Shown here: piece after piece, positions 31,025-40,688 of the stretch
How positions within the stretch are numbered: position 1 is the first letter of the stretch
Layout of the letters: every line of letters starts with the position of its first letter
Assembly (NCBI GenBank): GCA_963850255.1
Contig: CAWKLL010000045.1
Location: 1-64,000 of the forward strand
Direction: 5' to 3'
DNA: 64,000 nucleotides
DNA from: J054 sp963850255
GTDB taxonomy: Bacteria; Pseudomonadota; Gammaproteobacteria; Steroidobacterales; GCA-2729495
Notes under the pieces: generated by a model
Database searches by the model: none
Told to the model about the DNA's origin: nothing
Seen by the model: only the letters and a program-made list of their open reading frames with translations
Position numbers and translations under genes: made by a program

Positions 31025-32680
31025 TTGAATAGCAAATCTGAAATCGTAAAAGCCTTACCTGCCCGGCGCAATGATCGGGCGAAACCTCGGCTTGGCCGCG
31101 ACCCTTCGCGATCGCGAGTTCGAGCTAATCTGGCTCGTTGGTCGGCTTTGCCACTGCTCGTGGTCGCCTTGCTGGCGCTGGCCGGCTGCGCGACGAATCC
31201 GGTAACCAACAAGCGCGAGCTGACCCTGGTGAGCAGCGCGCAGGAAATCCAGGTCGGCGAACAGCAGTATGGGCCGTCGCGTCAGATGTTCGGCGGTGAC
31301 CTGGTGGTTGACCCCGGCCTGACCGTCTACGTCAAAGAAGTCGGCGCGCGTCTCGCCGCCGTCAGCGATCGCGATCTGCCCTATGAGTTTGTCGTGATCA
31401 ACGAGTCAACGCCCAATGCCTGGGCCTTGCCCGGTGGAAAAATTGCCGTGCATCGTGGCTTGCTCACGGAACTTGGCAGCGAGGCCGAACTGGCCGCTGT
31501 ACTGGGTCACGAGATCGTGCACGCAGCGGCACGGCATGGTGCGAAGTCCATGGAGCGGGGCATGCTGCTGCAGGGCGTGGCAGTGGCCGCCGCGATTACC
31601 GCCAACCAGAGTGACTACGGTTCCCTGATCATGACGGCCACAGGCCTGGGCCTGCAGCTGATCACGCAGAAATACGGGCGCGATGCCGAGCGTGAGTCGG
31701 ATTACTACGGGATGCAGTACATGTCCCGCGCCGGTTACGACCCGGCGGCAGCCGTCACGCTGCAGGAAACTTTTGTGAGATTGTCTGAAGGTCGCAACAG
31801 CAATTGGCTGGAGGGGATGTTCGCCAGTCATCCGCCGTCTGCCGAACGAGTTGAGAATAATCGCGCGTCGCTGGCCGAGCTGCCGGTCGGCGGTGAGATC
31901 GGCAAGGCGAGTTACCGGGCCGCAGTCAGTGGCCTGATGGCAAGCCGCGAGGCCTACGCCGCGCATGATCGTGGCCGCAAGGCGCTGGCCGAGGGTGATA
32001 CGGCCGGCGCGCTGAGCGAGGCCAAAGCGGCGCTGCAGATTGAGCCGCTGGAAGCGCAGTTTCATTCACTGCGTGGCGATGTGCGGGCCTCGCAGGGGCG
32101 CTGGAGCGATGCGCTGACCAATTACGAGCGCGCCGTCAATCTGAACCCGGCTTATTTCTACCCGCTGATGCGCCGGGGGCTGGCGTATCACCAGCTCGCC
32201 GACGACTTCGCCGCGAGCAACGACCTTGAGCGCAGTCTCGAACTATTGCCGACGGCGCCGGCGCTAAACACGCTGGGTGACATCCGGCTGGCTGCCGGCG
32301 AACGCGCCGAGGCTATGGAGCTTTACCGGGCCGCCGCCAAGTCCGACTCACCCGACGGCCGCGCGGCTGCCGAATCGCTGGTGCGACTGGAGCTTCCGGA
32401 GAAGCCCTCGCGTTATATGAAAACACGTGTCGGGCAGGATGCGTCTGGCCGCCTGTTGCTGGAAATCAGCAACCGGACGCCGCTGGACGTATCCGTTCGG
32501 CAACTGGTGTTTGAGTACCTGGATGCTAACGATCAGGTCCGCGGTGCAAGTCGAGATGTCAGCGGCGTCATCAAGGCCGGTGAAACGGCTGTCGTTGAAA
32601 TTGATTCCCGTTCCGTCGGCGGCGTCGCCGATCCGCGTCGTGTGCGCGCGGCTGTCAGCCAGGCGATGATCGTCGAGTAG
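31025..32680 (+). CDS. M48 family metalloprotease lipoprotein with TPR repeats (BepA-like)
   Basis: The protein has a lipoprotein signal (LPLLVVALLALAGC). An M48 zinc protease domain follows, with GHEIVHAAARH (HExxH) and the third ligand region RDAERESDYYGMQYMSRAGY. Helical TPR-like repeats follow (ALQIEPLEAQFHSLRGDVRA, YERAVNLNPAYFYPLMRRGL). This architecture matches periplasmic BepA/YfgC-type proteases that assist outer-membrane protein quality control. The start is uncertain: TTG at 31025 is preferred because GTG at 30998 lies inside the hairpin. Either gives an unusually long, Arg-rich N-region before the signal. Confidence 0.85.
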   Translation: MNSKSEIVKALPARRNDRAKPRLGRDPSRSRVRANLARWSALPLLVVALLALAGCATNPVTNKRELTLVSSAQEIQVGEQQYGPSRQMFGGDLVVDPGLTVYVKEVGARLAAVSDRDLPYEFVVINESTPNAWALPGGKIAVHRGLLTELGSEAELAAVLGHEIVHAAARHGAKSMERGMLLQGVAVAAAITANQSDYGSLIMTATGLGLQLITQKYGRDAERESDYYGMQYMSRAGYDPAAAVTLQETFVRLSEGRNSNWLEGMFASHPPSAERVENNRASLAELPVGGEIGKASYRAAVSGLMASREAYAAHDRGRKALAEGDTAGALSEAKAALQIEPLEAQFHSLRGDVRASQGRWSDALTNYERAVNLNPAYFYPLMRRGLAYHQLADDFAASNDLERSLELLPTAPALNTLGDIRLAAGERAEAMELYRAAAKSDSPDGRAAAESLVRLELPEKPSRYMKTRVGQDASGRLLLEISNRTPLDVSVRQLVFEYLDANDQVRGASRDVSGVIKAGETAVVEIDSRSVGGVADPRRVRAAVSQAMIVE

Positions 32681-32825
32681 TCAACCGGGTCGCGACAAAC
32701 AGCCGGCGCAGTTTGGAACTCACCGTCTTTTGCTTGGCCGAATACACGCCGGCTCCGGGTTGCCGATGCGCTCGGGCTAAACGGGTGACGCAGTCGGCAT
32801 TCGCTTGCGGCTGATTTTCCCTGGG

Positions 32826-33830
32826 CTAGTCGGCCCGCTCCAGCAGCTGGGATTCCAGCGGCGGCAACGTGGCGAGGAAATCCCAGATCGCGCCCAGGTC
32901 TGCGTCGTTCATGCCGGCGAACGCCACCCAGTCCATCTCGGAGTTCTGTTCCTCGGTTACCGGATACGGCTCGGTGTGCAGCCGGAAACGCGTAATGAAC
33001 AACTCTTTGGTCCAGCCGCCCAGGCCCGTCGGGTGCGGGGTCAAATTCTTTGAGTACTGCGTGCGGGTGCCCATGGTGAAAGGCACGCCACCCGAGTACA
33101 GCCGGTCCGGCAGCGGATCCACCTGGCCGCGGATGCGCGCCGTATGGCAGAACTCGCAGCGCGCGATCTTGGCCAGGTAACCGCCGTAGGCCACGGTGTC
33201 GCTGGGGTCGGGTGCGCTCACCGGCCCGTCCAGCGGTTTGGGGTAAAAACGGAAGATCACGTTGAGCGGGAAGTCGAGCTTGCGGTCGGGACGGAACGAC
33301 TTGACCGGCGGCTGCGCGCGCATATAGGCAATGATGGCCGCGGCATCTTCGTCGGACATGTATTGATACATGAACCACGGCATGATCGGGAACAAGGCCT
33401 CGCCGTCGCGGCTTACACCCTCACGCATGGCGCGCACAATCTCGCCGTCGGTCCATGCACCGATTCCCGTCTCCACGTCCGGCGTGATGTTGCGAATACA
33501 CAGCCGCCCCGGAAAGCCTGTGGTACCAAAGTCGATGCCCACGGCCTTGGTATCTTTATCCATGCATGGCCGACCCGCCCCCAGCGGCGGCTTCGCCGGG
33601 CCGCTGTAGAGGGTCCAGTCGCGTTCCGAGTGACAGTCGTTGCACAGCAGTACATGGTTGACCAGGTAGTCGCCGCGCTCGATCAGCGCAGGCGTGACGT
33701 CTACCTGGAAATCCGGCGCCGGGCGCTGGCGGGGCAGGAAGCCGTAGAGGTATATCAGCGCACCGGCAACGATGAGGACGAGGAGGGCGGCAATACTTTT
33801 CAATAGAGTGCGCATAGGTTTGTAATTCAT
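32826..33830 (-). CDS. membrane-anchored dihaem cytochrome c
   Basis: The 334-residue protein has an N-terminal anchor (SIAALLVLIVAGALIYLYGF). Two c-type haem motifs follow, CNDCH (residues 63-67) and CEFCH near residue 224, each with downstream Met candidates in MPWFMYQYMSDEDAAAIIAY and FAGMNDADLGAIWDFL. It resembles the cytochrome subunits of membrane-bound alcohol/aldehyde dehydrogenases. No dehydrogenase partner is adjacent, so its electron donor is unknown. ATG at 33830 or 33815 are both possible. Confidence 0.87.
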   Translation of the reverse strand: MNYKPMRTLLKSIAALLVLIVAGALIYLYGFLPRQRPAPDFQVDVTPALIERGDYLVNHVLLCNDCHSERDWTLYSGPAKPPLGAGRPCMDKDTKAVGIDFGTTGFPGRLCIRNITPDVETGIGAWTDGEIVRAMREGVSRDGEALFPIMPWFMYQYMSDEDAAAIIAYMRAQPPVKSFRPDRKLDFPLNVIFRFYPKPLDGPVSAPDPSDTVAYGGYLAKIARCEFCHTARIRGQVDPLPDRLYSGGVPFTMGTRTQYSKNLTPHPTGLGGWTKELFITRFRLHTEPYPVTEEQNSEMDWVAFAGMNDADLGAIWDFLATLPPLESQLLERAD

Positions 33831-34113
33831 GAATAGCCGGCTCGGTGGATGGTGTCTGCAGCGTTTGCCAGGCTATTCGTGCCTCGCTAAGGCGCTGATG
33901 AATGATGCACCCGCCGGCTCTCGAGTTGCCCTTTGGCAGGCCGATCGCCCACTCCGCGGGCGCGAGAATGGGGGGCTAGCTACATATACCCGGACTTGCG
34001 CGGGCGCCTGAATGATTTCCTCCGGTAACCCTGGTTTCGTTTGTAGTCATTTCTTCGTGTTTCGCACGCGTTCGCAGCGTGCCTGCCTGACGCAGCGATG
34101 CTAGCCTACGTGC

Positions 34114-34350
34114 ATGGTGAGAAAAGCTCAGGATGTCTATCAGGACGCGCTCGCTCTGAACAAGGAGGAGCGTGAGGAACTAGTCCGCCTTTTGGAGATG
34201 CAGCTCGATAATGCCTGGACGCCTGAGCAGGTCGAAACAGCGGCACTCAACGAAGCTGAGCGTCGTCACCAGGAGATTTTGAACGGCACCGGGCAGTTGG
34301 TGTCGGGAGACGAGGTTATGCAGCAACTTCGGGATATCGTTGCCAAGTGA
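34114..34350 (+). CDS. putative addiction module antitoxin
   Basis: The 78-residue acidic protein contains YQDALALNKEEREELVRLLE, the short helical pattern of TIGR02574-type addiction module components. It overlaps by four bases the GTG start of a ParE/RelE-like toxin, the usual antitoxin-toxin order. It should bind the toxin and repress the shared promoter. Confidence 0.8.
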   Translation: MVRKAQDVYQDALALNKEEREELVRLLEMQLDNAWTPEQVETAALNEAERRHQEILNGTGQLVSGDEVMQQLRDIVAK

Positions 34351-34685
34351 ACTGCGCATTTACGGTGCAGGCGCGCCGCGAAGTCAGCGACATCGTTTCC
34401 TACTACCTGCAAGAAGATCGCCGACTCGCCGTAGCTTTCGTTGAAGAACTGGATCGGCTACTGGCCCTGCTGGTTACCAATCCGTCCATCGGCCACCGTG
34501 TCGGTCCGATCTTTCGGCGCATTGCAGTGCCGAGGTTTCTCGACTACCTCTACTACACGGCGGATAGTCCGCATGAGGTGATCGAAATCAGCGTTGTCTG
34601 TCATCAACGCCGTCGCGCTGACTACTGGCGAGATCGGGTGGAGGAGCCTGCCACAGGTTACGGATTCGAATCTGTTGCTGCCTAG
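34347..34685 (+). CDS. RelE/ParE family toxin
   Basis: The 112-residue basic protein reads FTVQARREVSDIVSYYLQED and later PSIGHRVGPIFRRIAVPRFL and DYLYYTADSPHEVIEISVVC, ending HQRRRADYWRDRV, the typical ParE/RelE fold ending. ParE poisons gyrase whereas RelE cleaves mRNA; the sequence alone does not decide. GTG start overlaps the antitoxin stop. About 20 extra residues follow the usual family end. Confidence 0.85.
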   Translation: MNCAFTVQARREVSDIVSYYLQEDRRLAVAFVEELDRLLALLVTNPSIGHRVGPIFRRIAVPRFLDYLYYTADSPHEVIEISVVCHQRRRADYWRDRVEEPATGYGFESVAA

Positions 34686-34868
34686 AACAGGTGTCAGGCT
34701 CTGTGAAAGAACAGTTAGTCTCTCTATGCCTGGTGCCGCGGGCAGAGCATTGGGCAAGCCCGGGGATAGTTAACTTATCTTCATCCAACGCCTGGCGCAT
34801 GGCTACTTGTCATCCACGCCGGGGTATCGATCGAACTACCAGGGTAACGACAAACAGAGAGACGAAGC

Positions 34869-35585
34869 ATGATCTCAGCACCCAGGACTACTAGTCTTCG
34901 AAACGCTGCGCCGAAAAAAATGACTTTGGCCCCCGCCCGACGAGTGTCGCAATGGATCAGCCGCGTCTGTCTGGTGACCGCCGGGCTCACAATGATCCTG
35001 GCCGCGGCTCATCCCGTGCAGGCCGCAGATGACGTTGAGCCGAAGTTCAAGCGCGTTCGCACGCAGTTCATCGCGGCCCTGGCCGAACCCGATGCGACCT
35101 CGGGAAGCGGCGCCCAGACCTGGGGTTTGTGGCCGGTGGACCCGGGTCCGCGCGGTGTCAGGCTGAACCGCTATGACCAGCTGAAGGCCGCAGGTGGCGT
35201 GGCCCCGGCAAAGTGGCAGTTCGACGATGGCGACTGGTGGCTGGAAGAGAACGGCCTGATCATGGAGCCACCGGATTTTCCCGTCGCACCCGGTAAGTAC
35301 CTGGTTACGGGGGACCGCGAAGTCACGGCAGTGCTGACAATTTTTCCAGATGATGAGTCCGGCGATCGACGCTGGGAACTGGCTGACGGCGCCACGCTCT
35401 ACGATGTCACTCACCTGGGCTGTCGCTCCGCCCGCTATACCCCCGCGACCAGCGAGAGCGCCTGTACGCCGGCCAATGCGCCCCGCTCGGCCTTTCGCGT
35501 CGCGGCAGGCGCGGAAATGCCGCCCGTGGCGGGTTGCAGCAAGCAGGACTATGCGGTGCTGTTTGTGATCGGTGTGGCTGAATAA
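34869..35585 (+). CDS. hypothetical exported protein
   Basis: The 238-residue product has a signal peptide with a long basic N-region (VCLVTAGLTMILAAAHPVQA). The mature part contains TWGLWPVDPGPRGVRLNRYD, ENGLIMEPPDFPVAPGKYLV and TLYDVTHLGCRSARY, with two or more Cys that could form disulphides. I do not recognise the family, although many proteobacteria encode similar single-gene exported proteins. It is a monocistronic unit after the toxin gene. Confidence 0.7.
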   Translation: MISAPRTTSLRNAAPKKMTLAPARRVSQWISRVCLVTAGLTMILAAAHPVQAADDVEPKFKRVRTQFIAALAEPDATSGSGAQTWGLWPVDPGPRGVRLNRYDQLKAAGGVAPAKWQFDDGDWWLEENGLIMEPPDFPVAPGKYLVTGDREVTAVLTIFPDDESGDRRWELADGATLYDVTHLGCRSARYTPATSESACTPANAPRSAFRVAAGAEMPPVAGCSKQDYAVLFVIGVAE

Positions 35586-35648
35586 CGAACGGGCTGACGA
35601 CGGAAAAATATCCCCTCGGCTATTCCGGGTAACCCAGGTCCGGCAATG

Positions 35649-38600
35649 CTATTTCGCCGGCGCTTCGCCGAGTTGTTCCGCTATCGTGGATTGATCGGTG
35701 CTACGGGCTGTCTTCTTACCAAGCCGATCCCTGAGACCTGACACCAGTGAATAGGCTGCGGGTACGACTACCAGCGACAGCAGGGTTGAAGTCAGCAAAC
35801 CGCCGATCACCGAAACCCCGAGGGGCGCACGGAAACTTCCGTCGGCACCCAGGCCCAGCGCAATGGGCAGCATGCCCGCACCCATGGCCACGGTGGTCAT
35901 GATCACCGGCCGGGCGCGTTTGCGGCAGGCATCGATGAGTGCATCGTGGCGGTTCTGGCCGGCGCGTTCGCCCAGGATGGCGTAGTCGACGATCAGGATG
36001 GAGTTTTTCACCGCGATGCCGGACAGCGTGAGCAGACCGACCAGGGCCGGCAAAGAGAGTGCGTAGCCGCTTATCAACAAGGCCCCAAAGGCGCCTGCAC
36101 CACACAGCGGTACGGCGGCCAGGATAACGATGGGTTGCGAAGCGCTGCGAAACAGCAGCATTAGCACCACATAGATGCTGACCAGTCCGGCGAGAATGGC
36201 CACCAGGAAACCCACCAGTAATTCGCCCAGCGCTTCGACATCGCCGGTGGGGACGAAGCGCACGCCGGCGGGCAGATTTTGCAGCGACGGCAGCACATCG
36301 ATTTGCTCCAGCAGCAGGCCCACGGGCTGGCCATTGGTCTCGGCGGTAATCCGGATCTCGCGCTCGCGGTTAAGTCGGTTGATCTGCGCCGGTCCGCTGC
36401 CCTCGATAATGCTGGCCACAGAATTCAGCGGTACGCTGCCGTTGCCCGACGGAACCCGCAACAGGCCCAGCTGCGAGACATCCGTCAGGGCCCCTTCGGC
36501 GAGTTGCACGCGGATGGGGATCTGTCGCTCGGGCAGGTTCAGCTTGGCGAGATTCTGGCGAAAGTCGCCGGAGGTGGCGATGCGCGTGGCCTCGGCGATA
36601 TCAGCGGTGGAGACACCCAGGTCAGCGGCGCGCGCGACGTCGGGAATAATCAGCACCTGCGGCTCCAGCAACGAGGCCGATGAACTCACGCTACCAATCC
36701 CCTTGACCGTGCGCACATCGGCTTCTACCGCGCGCGCAGCGATCAGCAGCGGACCCGGATCCTGACCGGCCAGGACAACTTCCAGCTTGCGGCCAGGACC
36801 GATCCCGGCGAAGGAAAAGCGGGCGCCGGGCACATCGGCGAGCTCATCGCGAATCGCCGCTTCGAGTTCCTGTGCACTGCGCTGGCTGTCCGGGTCAAAC
36901 TCGACGACCAGGGTGGCCTTGCGGTTGTCTTTGCTAAAGCCACCTTCGTAACCGTTGCCCGATACCGCACCAACGCGGGTGAACACCCTGATTACTTCGG
37001 GCACACGTTGCACCAGCGCACGTACCTCTTCCGACACGGCGGCGGTTTCCGCAAGGCTGACACCTGGCGCCAGTTCCATTTGCAGGTTGGTATTGGTGGC
37101 GTCATTCGGCGGCAGGAAGGTGGTGGGGATCAGCGGTATCAGGGCCAGCGAGGCAATGAAGATCGCCAGCGCCAGCAACAGCGTACGACCGCGGTGGCGC
37201 AGGGCGGCATCCACCCAGCGCAGGTAGCCGGCCATCCATTTGGGATCTTTGTGCTCGCTGGCCATTTCGCCCAGGTAGCGGGCCGCCAGCATCGGCGTAA
37301 GCAGGCGCGCCACTAACAGCGAACACAGCACGGCCGTCGCTGCGGTCCAGCCAAACTCGCGAAAGAACAAACCCACTTCGCCAGGGATAAAGGCCACCGG
37401 TACAAACACCGCGGCCAGGGTGACCGAGGTGGCGATTACTGCCAGGCCGATTTCATCGGTCGCATCCAGCGCGGCCTTTTCGGCGCTCTTGCCCATGGCG
37501 CGATGACGGGCGATGTTTTCCACTTCAACAATGGCATCGTCCACCAAAATGCCGATCACCACGGCGAAAGCCAGCAGCGAGAGCAGGTTGAGGCTAAAGC
37601 CGAACCAGTGCATCACGGCGAAGGTGGGAATCACCGACAGTGGCAATGCCACCGCGCAGATCCAGGTGGCCCGCCAGTCACGCAAAAAGAACCAGACCAC
37701 GGCGACGGCCAGCAGCGCGCCTTCCAGCAGCATAGTCAGCGAGGCGTAGTAAGAGTTTTCTGAGGCTTCCACCTGTGAAGACACTTCCACGAACTGCACT
37801 TGCGGATGCTCGGCGCTGAGTTCAACGATGCGCTGGCGAATATCGCGGCCGACTTCTACCTCGCTGGTGCCCTTGGCGCGCTGGACGGTGAACGAGACCA
37901 CCGACTTACCGTTCAAAAGCGCCATGTCTTTCGGTTCGGCGAAGCCATCGATTACCGTGGCGATGTCTGAGAGTCGCACGGCACGCCCGTCGGGCAGACC
38001 GATAGGAATGCCGGCCAGCTCGCCGGCACTTTTTACCCCGGCCAGGGTGCGCACGGCCTGCTGGCCGCCACCCAGGTTGGTGCGTCCGCCCGAGAGTTCT
38101 ACCTGGACGCGCGCCAGTTCGGCGGAGACGGTACCGGCGGTAATGCCATAGGCCTGCAGCACGTCCGGCCGCAGCGCCACACGCACTTCGCGGTCGAGGC
38201 CACCGACGCGAAAGAATTCGCCCATGCCGGCCACGTCGAACATGGCCTTGCGCACGGTATCGTCGACAAACCAGCTCAGTTCGTCGGCAGCCAGGCGATC
38301 GGAGAGCACCGCATAAGATAAGAGTGAACCGCCGATGGCATTGACCCGGGCGATTTCCGGCTCGTCAATATCCTGCGGCAGGTCGACCCGAATGCGATCG
38401 ATGGCATCACGCACCTGCTCGATGGCCAGGTTCATATCGCGACCGAGGTCAAACTGAATGCGCGTGGCCGAGCGGCCCTCGGTGATGGTGGAGAGCACCT
38501 TGTCCACATCGATCAGGGTGGCCACAGCGTCTTCAATCTTGCGCGTGACGTCTGTTTCCAGCTGCGCCGGCGCCGCGCCGGGCAGGGTCACGGTGATGGT

Positions 38601-38735
38601 GATTTCCGGTACTTTAAAATCGGGCAGCACGGCGATCGCCAGCTGGCGCCAGCCGAACAGACCGGCCAGGCACATCACGACGAAAATGATCACCGCGGCG
38701 ACCGGGTTGTTAACGCCCCAGCGCGATACGTTCAT
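35649..38735 (-). CDS. RND efflux transporter permease (HAE/AcrB-like)
   Basis: The 1028-residue protein has the full RND architecture: N-terminal helix, two large periplasmic loops and twelve membrane helices. VIGILVDDAIVEVENIARHR in TM4 holds the paired Asp of the proton relay. Near the C terminus are LTLSGIAVKNSILIVDY and TTVAMGAGMLPIALGLG. It pumps hydrophobic or cationic toxic compounds with proton import. Its start overlaps the stop of the adaptor gene by four bases. No outer-membrane channel gene is adjacent, so a TolC encoded elsewhere would be used. Confidence 0.95.
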   Translation of the reverse strand: MNVSRWGVNNPVAAVIIFVVMCLAGLFGWRQLAIAVLPDFKVPEITITVTLPGAAPAQLETDVTRKIEDAVATLIDVDKVLSTITEGRSATRIQFDLGRDMNLAIEQVRDAIDRIRVDLPQDIDEPEIARVNAIGGSLLSYAVLSDRLAADELSWFVDDTVRKAMFDVAGMGEFFRVGGLDREVRVALRPDVLQAYGITAGTVSAELARVQVELSGGRTNLGGGQQAVRTLAGVKSAGELAGIPIGLPDGRAVRLSDIATVIDGFAEPKDMALLNGKSVVSFTVQRAKGTSEVEVGRDIRQRIVELSAEHPQVQFVEVSSQVEASENSYYASLTMLLEGALLAVAVVWFFLRDWRATWICAVALPLSVIPTFAVMHWFGFSLNLLSLLAFAVVIGILVDDAIVEVENIARHRAMGKSAEKAALDATDEIGLAVIATSVTLAAVFVPVAFIPGEVGLFFREFGWTAATAVLCSLLVARLLTPMLAARYLGEMASEHKDPKWMAGYLRWVDAALRHRGRTLLLALAIFIASLALIPLIPTTFLPPNDATNTNLQMELAPGVSLAETAAVSEEVRALVQRVPEVIRVFTRVGAVSGNGYEGGFSKDNRKATLVVEFDPDSQRSAQELEAAIRDELADVPGARFSFAGIGPGRKLEVVLAGQDPGPLLIAARAVEADVRTVKGIGSVSSSASLLEPQVLIIPDVARAADLGVSTADIAEATRIATSGDFRQNLAKLNLPERQIPIRVQLAEGALTDVSQLGLLRVPSGNGSVPLNSVASIIEGSGPAQINRLNREREIRITAETNGQPVGLLLEQIDVLPSLQNLPAGVRFVPTGDVEALGELLVGFLVAILAGLVSIYVVLMLLFRSASQPIVILAAVPLCGAGAFGALLISGYALSLPALVGLLTLSGIAVKNSILIVDYAILGERAGQNRHDALIDACRKRARPVIMTTVAMGAGMLPIALGLGADGSFRAPLGVSVIGGLLTSTLLSLVVVPAAYSLVSGLRDRLGKKTARSTDQSTIAEQLGEAPAK

Positions 38736-39862
38736 TGCGCTGCCACCGCGCTGTCCGGCGCAACAGCTTCGCGCACGATGTCGCCGTCGCTTAAAAAGCC
38801 GGCGCCGCGTTGTACCACGCGCTCGCCGGCATTCAGGCCGGTCATGATCTCGGTGAGATCGCCCTGCTGGCTGCCGGTGCTGATGCGCCGGCGTTCCACC
38901 TTCAGCAGCGTACCGCCGCCTTCATCCAGGGGGCTCAGCACGAATACATAAGGAAAGCCGTCGCGAAACACCACCGACTCGCGCGGCAGCACGCGCGCCA
39001 CTGCCTCGCCGAGAAAAATCCGTCCCTGTGCAAACATCCCGGCGCGCAGCGGGCCGGGGTTGGGTAAGTCGGCGTACAGTAAACCGTTGCGGCTGACCGG
39101 ATCCACGGCCGGCGACACCGTGCGCACCCGGCCGGTGACGCTCTCGCCATTGGGCGCGATGAGGACCACGGTCGCGCCGTCCCGCACGCGGGTGAGATCA
39201 CGCTCGGCCAGTTCAGCGCGCCATTCCAGCCGGCCGTTGCGAATCATGCGCAGCAGTTCGTTACCGGTGGTGATTACCTGGCCGGGTTGCACCGTGCGGG
39301 ACGAAATCACGCCGGCGTCGGGTGCGGACAGGGTCGCAAAACTTAGATTCAGGCGCGCTGCTTCGAGATTAGCCTCGGCGGTGGTGAGCTGGGCTTCTGC
39401 GCCCAACAGGTCGGCCCGCAGCTGGTCCAGTTCACTGGAGGACACCAATCCTTCTTCGACCAGGGATTCAGCGCGTTTGGCATTCGCGCGAGCCAGTTCG
39501 AGGCTGGCGTTTGCCTGGGCCAGGCTGGCTTCGGCCTGGCGAGCCTGCACTCGCAAAGTGCGCTGGTCCAGGCGCACCAAAGTCTGGCCTGCAATCACCT
39601 CATCGCCCACTTCCACCAGCACCTCGGCGGCACGAATACCGGTCAGCTCTACGCCCAGTGACATTTCCTGCCAGGCGGCCACGGAGCCGGAGGCCACCAG
39701 GTCGCGAACAATCTCGCGGGTTTCCGGCATCGCCGTGGTGACCACCAGGCCCGCGGTGGGGCCAACGGGCGCGGGCGGTTCCGAGCCACAGGCAGCCAGC
39801 AGGCCGAGTATCAAGGTCGGCAGCAGGCGGACGAAAAAGCAGGTGCGGGGAGCTGGGATCAC
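38732..39862 (-). CDS. RND periplasmic adaptor (membrane fusion) lipoprotein
   Basis: The 376-residue protein has a lipobox (LLPTLILGLLAACGSEPPAP). A biotinyl-lipoyl-like half, VEVGDEVIAGQTLVRLDQRT, follows. An alpha-helical hairpin spans ARQAEASLAQANASLELARA and AEAQLTTAEANLEAARLNLS; beta-barrel and membrane-proximal domains end GLNAGERVVQRGAGFLSDGD. It links the RND pump to an outer-membrane channel and is the first gene of the two-gene operon. Confidence 0.93.
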   Translation of the reverse strand: MIPAPRTCFFVRLLPTLILGLLAACGSEPPAPVGPTAGLVVTTAMPETREIVRDLVASGSVAAWQEMSLGVELTGIRAAEVLVEVGDEVIAGQTLVRLDQRTLRVQARQAEASLAQANASLELARANAKRAESLVEEGLVSSSELDQLRADLLGAEAQLTTAEANLEAARLNLSFATLSAPDAGVISSRTVQPGQVITTGNELLRMIRNGRLEWRAELAERDLTRVRDGATVVLIAPNGESVTGRVRTVSPAVDPVSRNGLLYADLPNPGPLRAGMFAQGRIFLGEAVARVLPRESVVFRDGFPYVFVLSPLDEGGGTLLKVERRRISTGSQQGDLTEIMTGLNAGERVVQRGAGFLSDGDIVREAVAPDSAVAAQ

Positions 39863-39973
39863 GACGTAGGGGCGCTTATCGACTAGGGGTCGACAATTTT
39901 ACCGCAGTCAGGGCGATCACCACCGATCGGCTGACTCTCGGCCGTTGTGTGGCCCATTCGCGGGCCGGGCCAA

Positions 39974-40354
39974 CTAGCGCATGTTCGACATGGCCCGGGT
40001 CCAGGCATTCGTCAGGGATTCGTATTGCGCCAGCTTCATCATCTGCTCGGCGGTTTTTAGCTGAATCTCGCGCTGAGATTCGGACTGCTCGCGGATGATC
40101 GCCTGCATTTCCTCCGCCGACGGTCGTGGCAATTCGCTGACCTGGATGGAAATCTCACGCAGGCGCACGCCGAGAGCTTCGATTTCTCCGGCGGCATCTT
40201 CGGCCGAATCCTCATCGTCCACGTCTTCCAGTACTTCAATCATTTCGCGCATGATGTCGGCCTGGGCGCGGGCGCCTTCGCTGTAGGAGTCGATGCCGCC
40301 GCCACACGCGTTACAGAGCAGGGCCAGGCTGGCCACGAAAAAAAGTTGTTTCAT
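39974..40354 (-). CDS. small helical lipoprotein
   Basis: The 126-residue protein begins MKQLFFVASLALLCNAC, a lipoprotein signal whose Cys would be lipidated. A charged, coiled-coil-like helix follows (EMIEVLEDVDDEDSAEDAAG, then EEMQAIIREQSESQREIQLK). No family is recognised. It is a stand-alone gene, divergent from dbpA. Confidence 0.7.
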   Translation of the reverse strand: MKQLFFVASLALLCNACGGGIDSYSEGARAQADIMREMIEVLEDVDDEDSAEDAAGEIEALGVRLREISIQVSELPRPSAEEMQAIIREQSESQREIQLKTAEQMMKLAQYESLTNAWTRAMSNMR

Positions 40355-40476
40355 TGGCTTGTCCTCCACGCAGGAACCTGCCGGGGCCGCCGGTGTGCGC
40401 AACCTCGTCGGTTCTAGATTCCGACGTTATTGTCATTGTTGCTAACAGGTTCATTATTGCTGATCGCGTCTGGATC

Positions 40477-40504
40477 AGCTATTTAGTAGTAAATAGCTGT
40501 TTTT
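40477..40504 (+). promoter_or_regulatory. AT-rich hairpin with T-run in the dbpA leader
   Basis: AGCTATTTA at 40477-40485 pairs perfectly with TAAATAGCT at 40490-40498 around a four-base loop. It is followed by T5 at 40500-40504. It lies about 185 bases before the dbpA start, on the same strand. It could be a promoter-distal terminator/attenuator or a temperature-sensitive leader structure. The 40440-40530 patch is the most AT-rich stretch nearby. Confidence 0.45.
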
Positions 40505-40688
40505 ATTAATAAAAAGTACAGTAGATGAGGTGTATCCTGTTGGCCTGACGGCGTTGTCGAGCACCCTTAATCTGTCGACCTGGCGAGCAAAGGCAGGGCA
40601 GCGTCGGGTTTGCCTGCCGAAATATCGCGGGCTCGTCCGCTGCCATCAAGTAAGCTCGCCGCGGCATTGCTCTAAGCAGGAATATCCC

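Noticed and set aside
34690..34715. AACAGGTGTCAGGCTCTGTG after the toxin gene as a further repeat copy
   Set aside because: The spacing resembles the family, but too many bases differ from the consensus.
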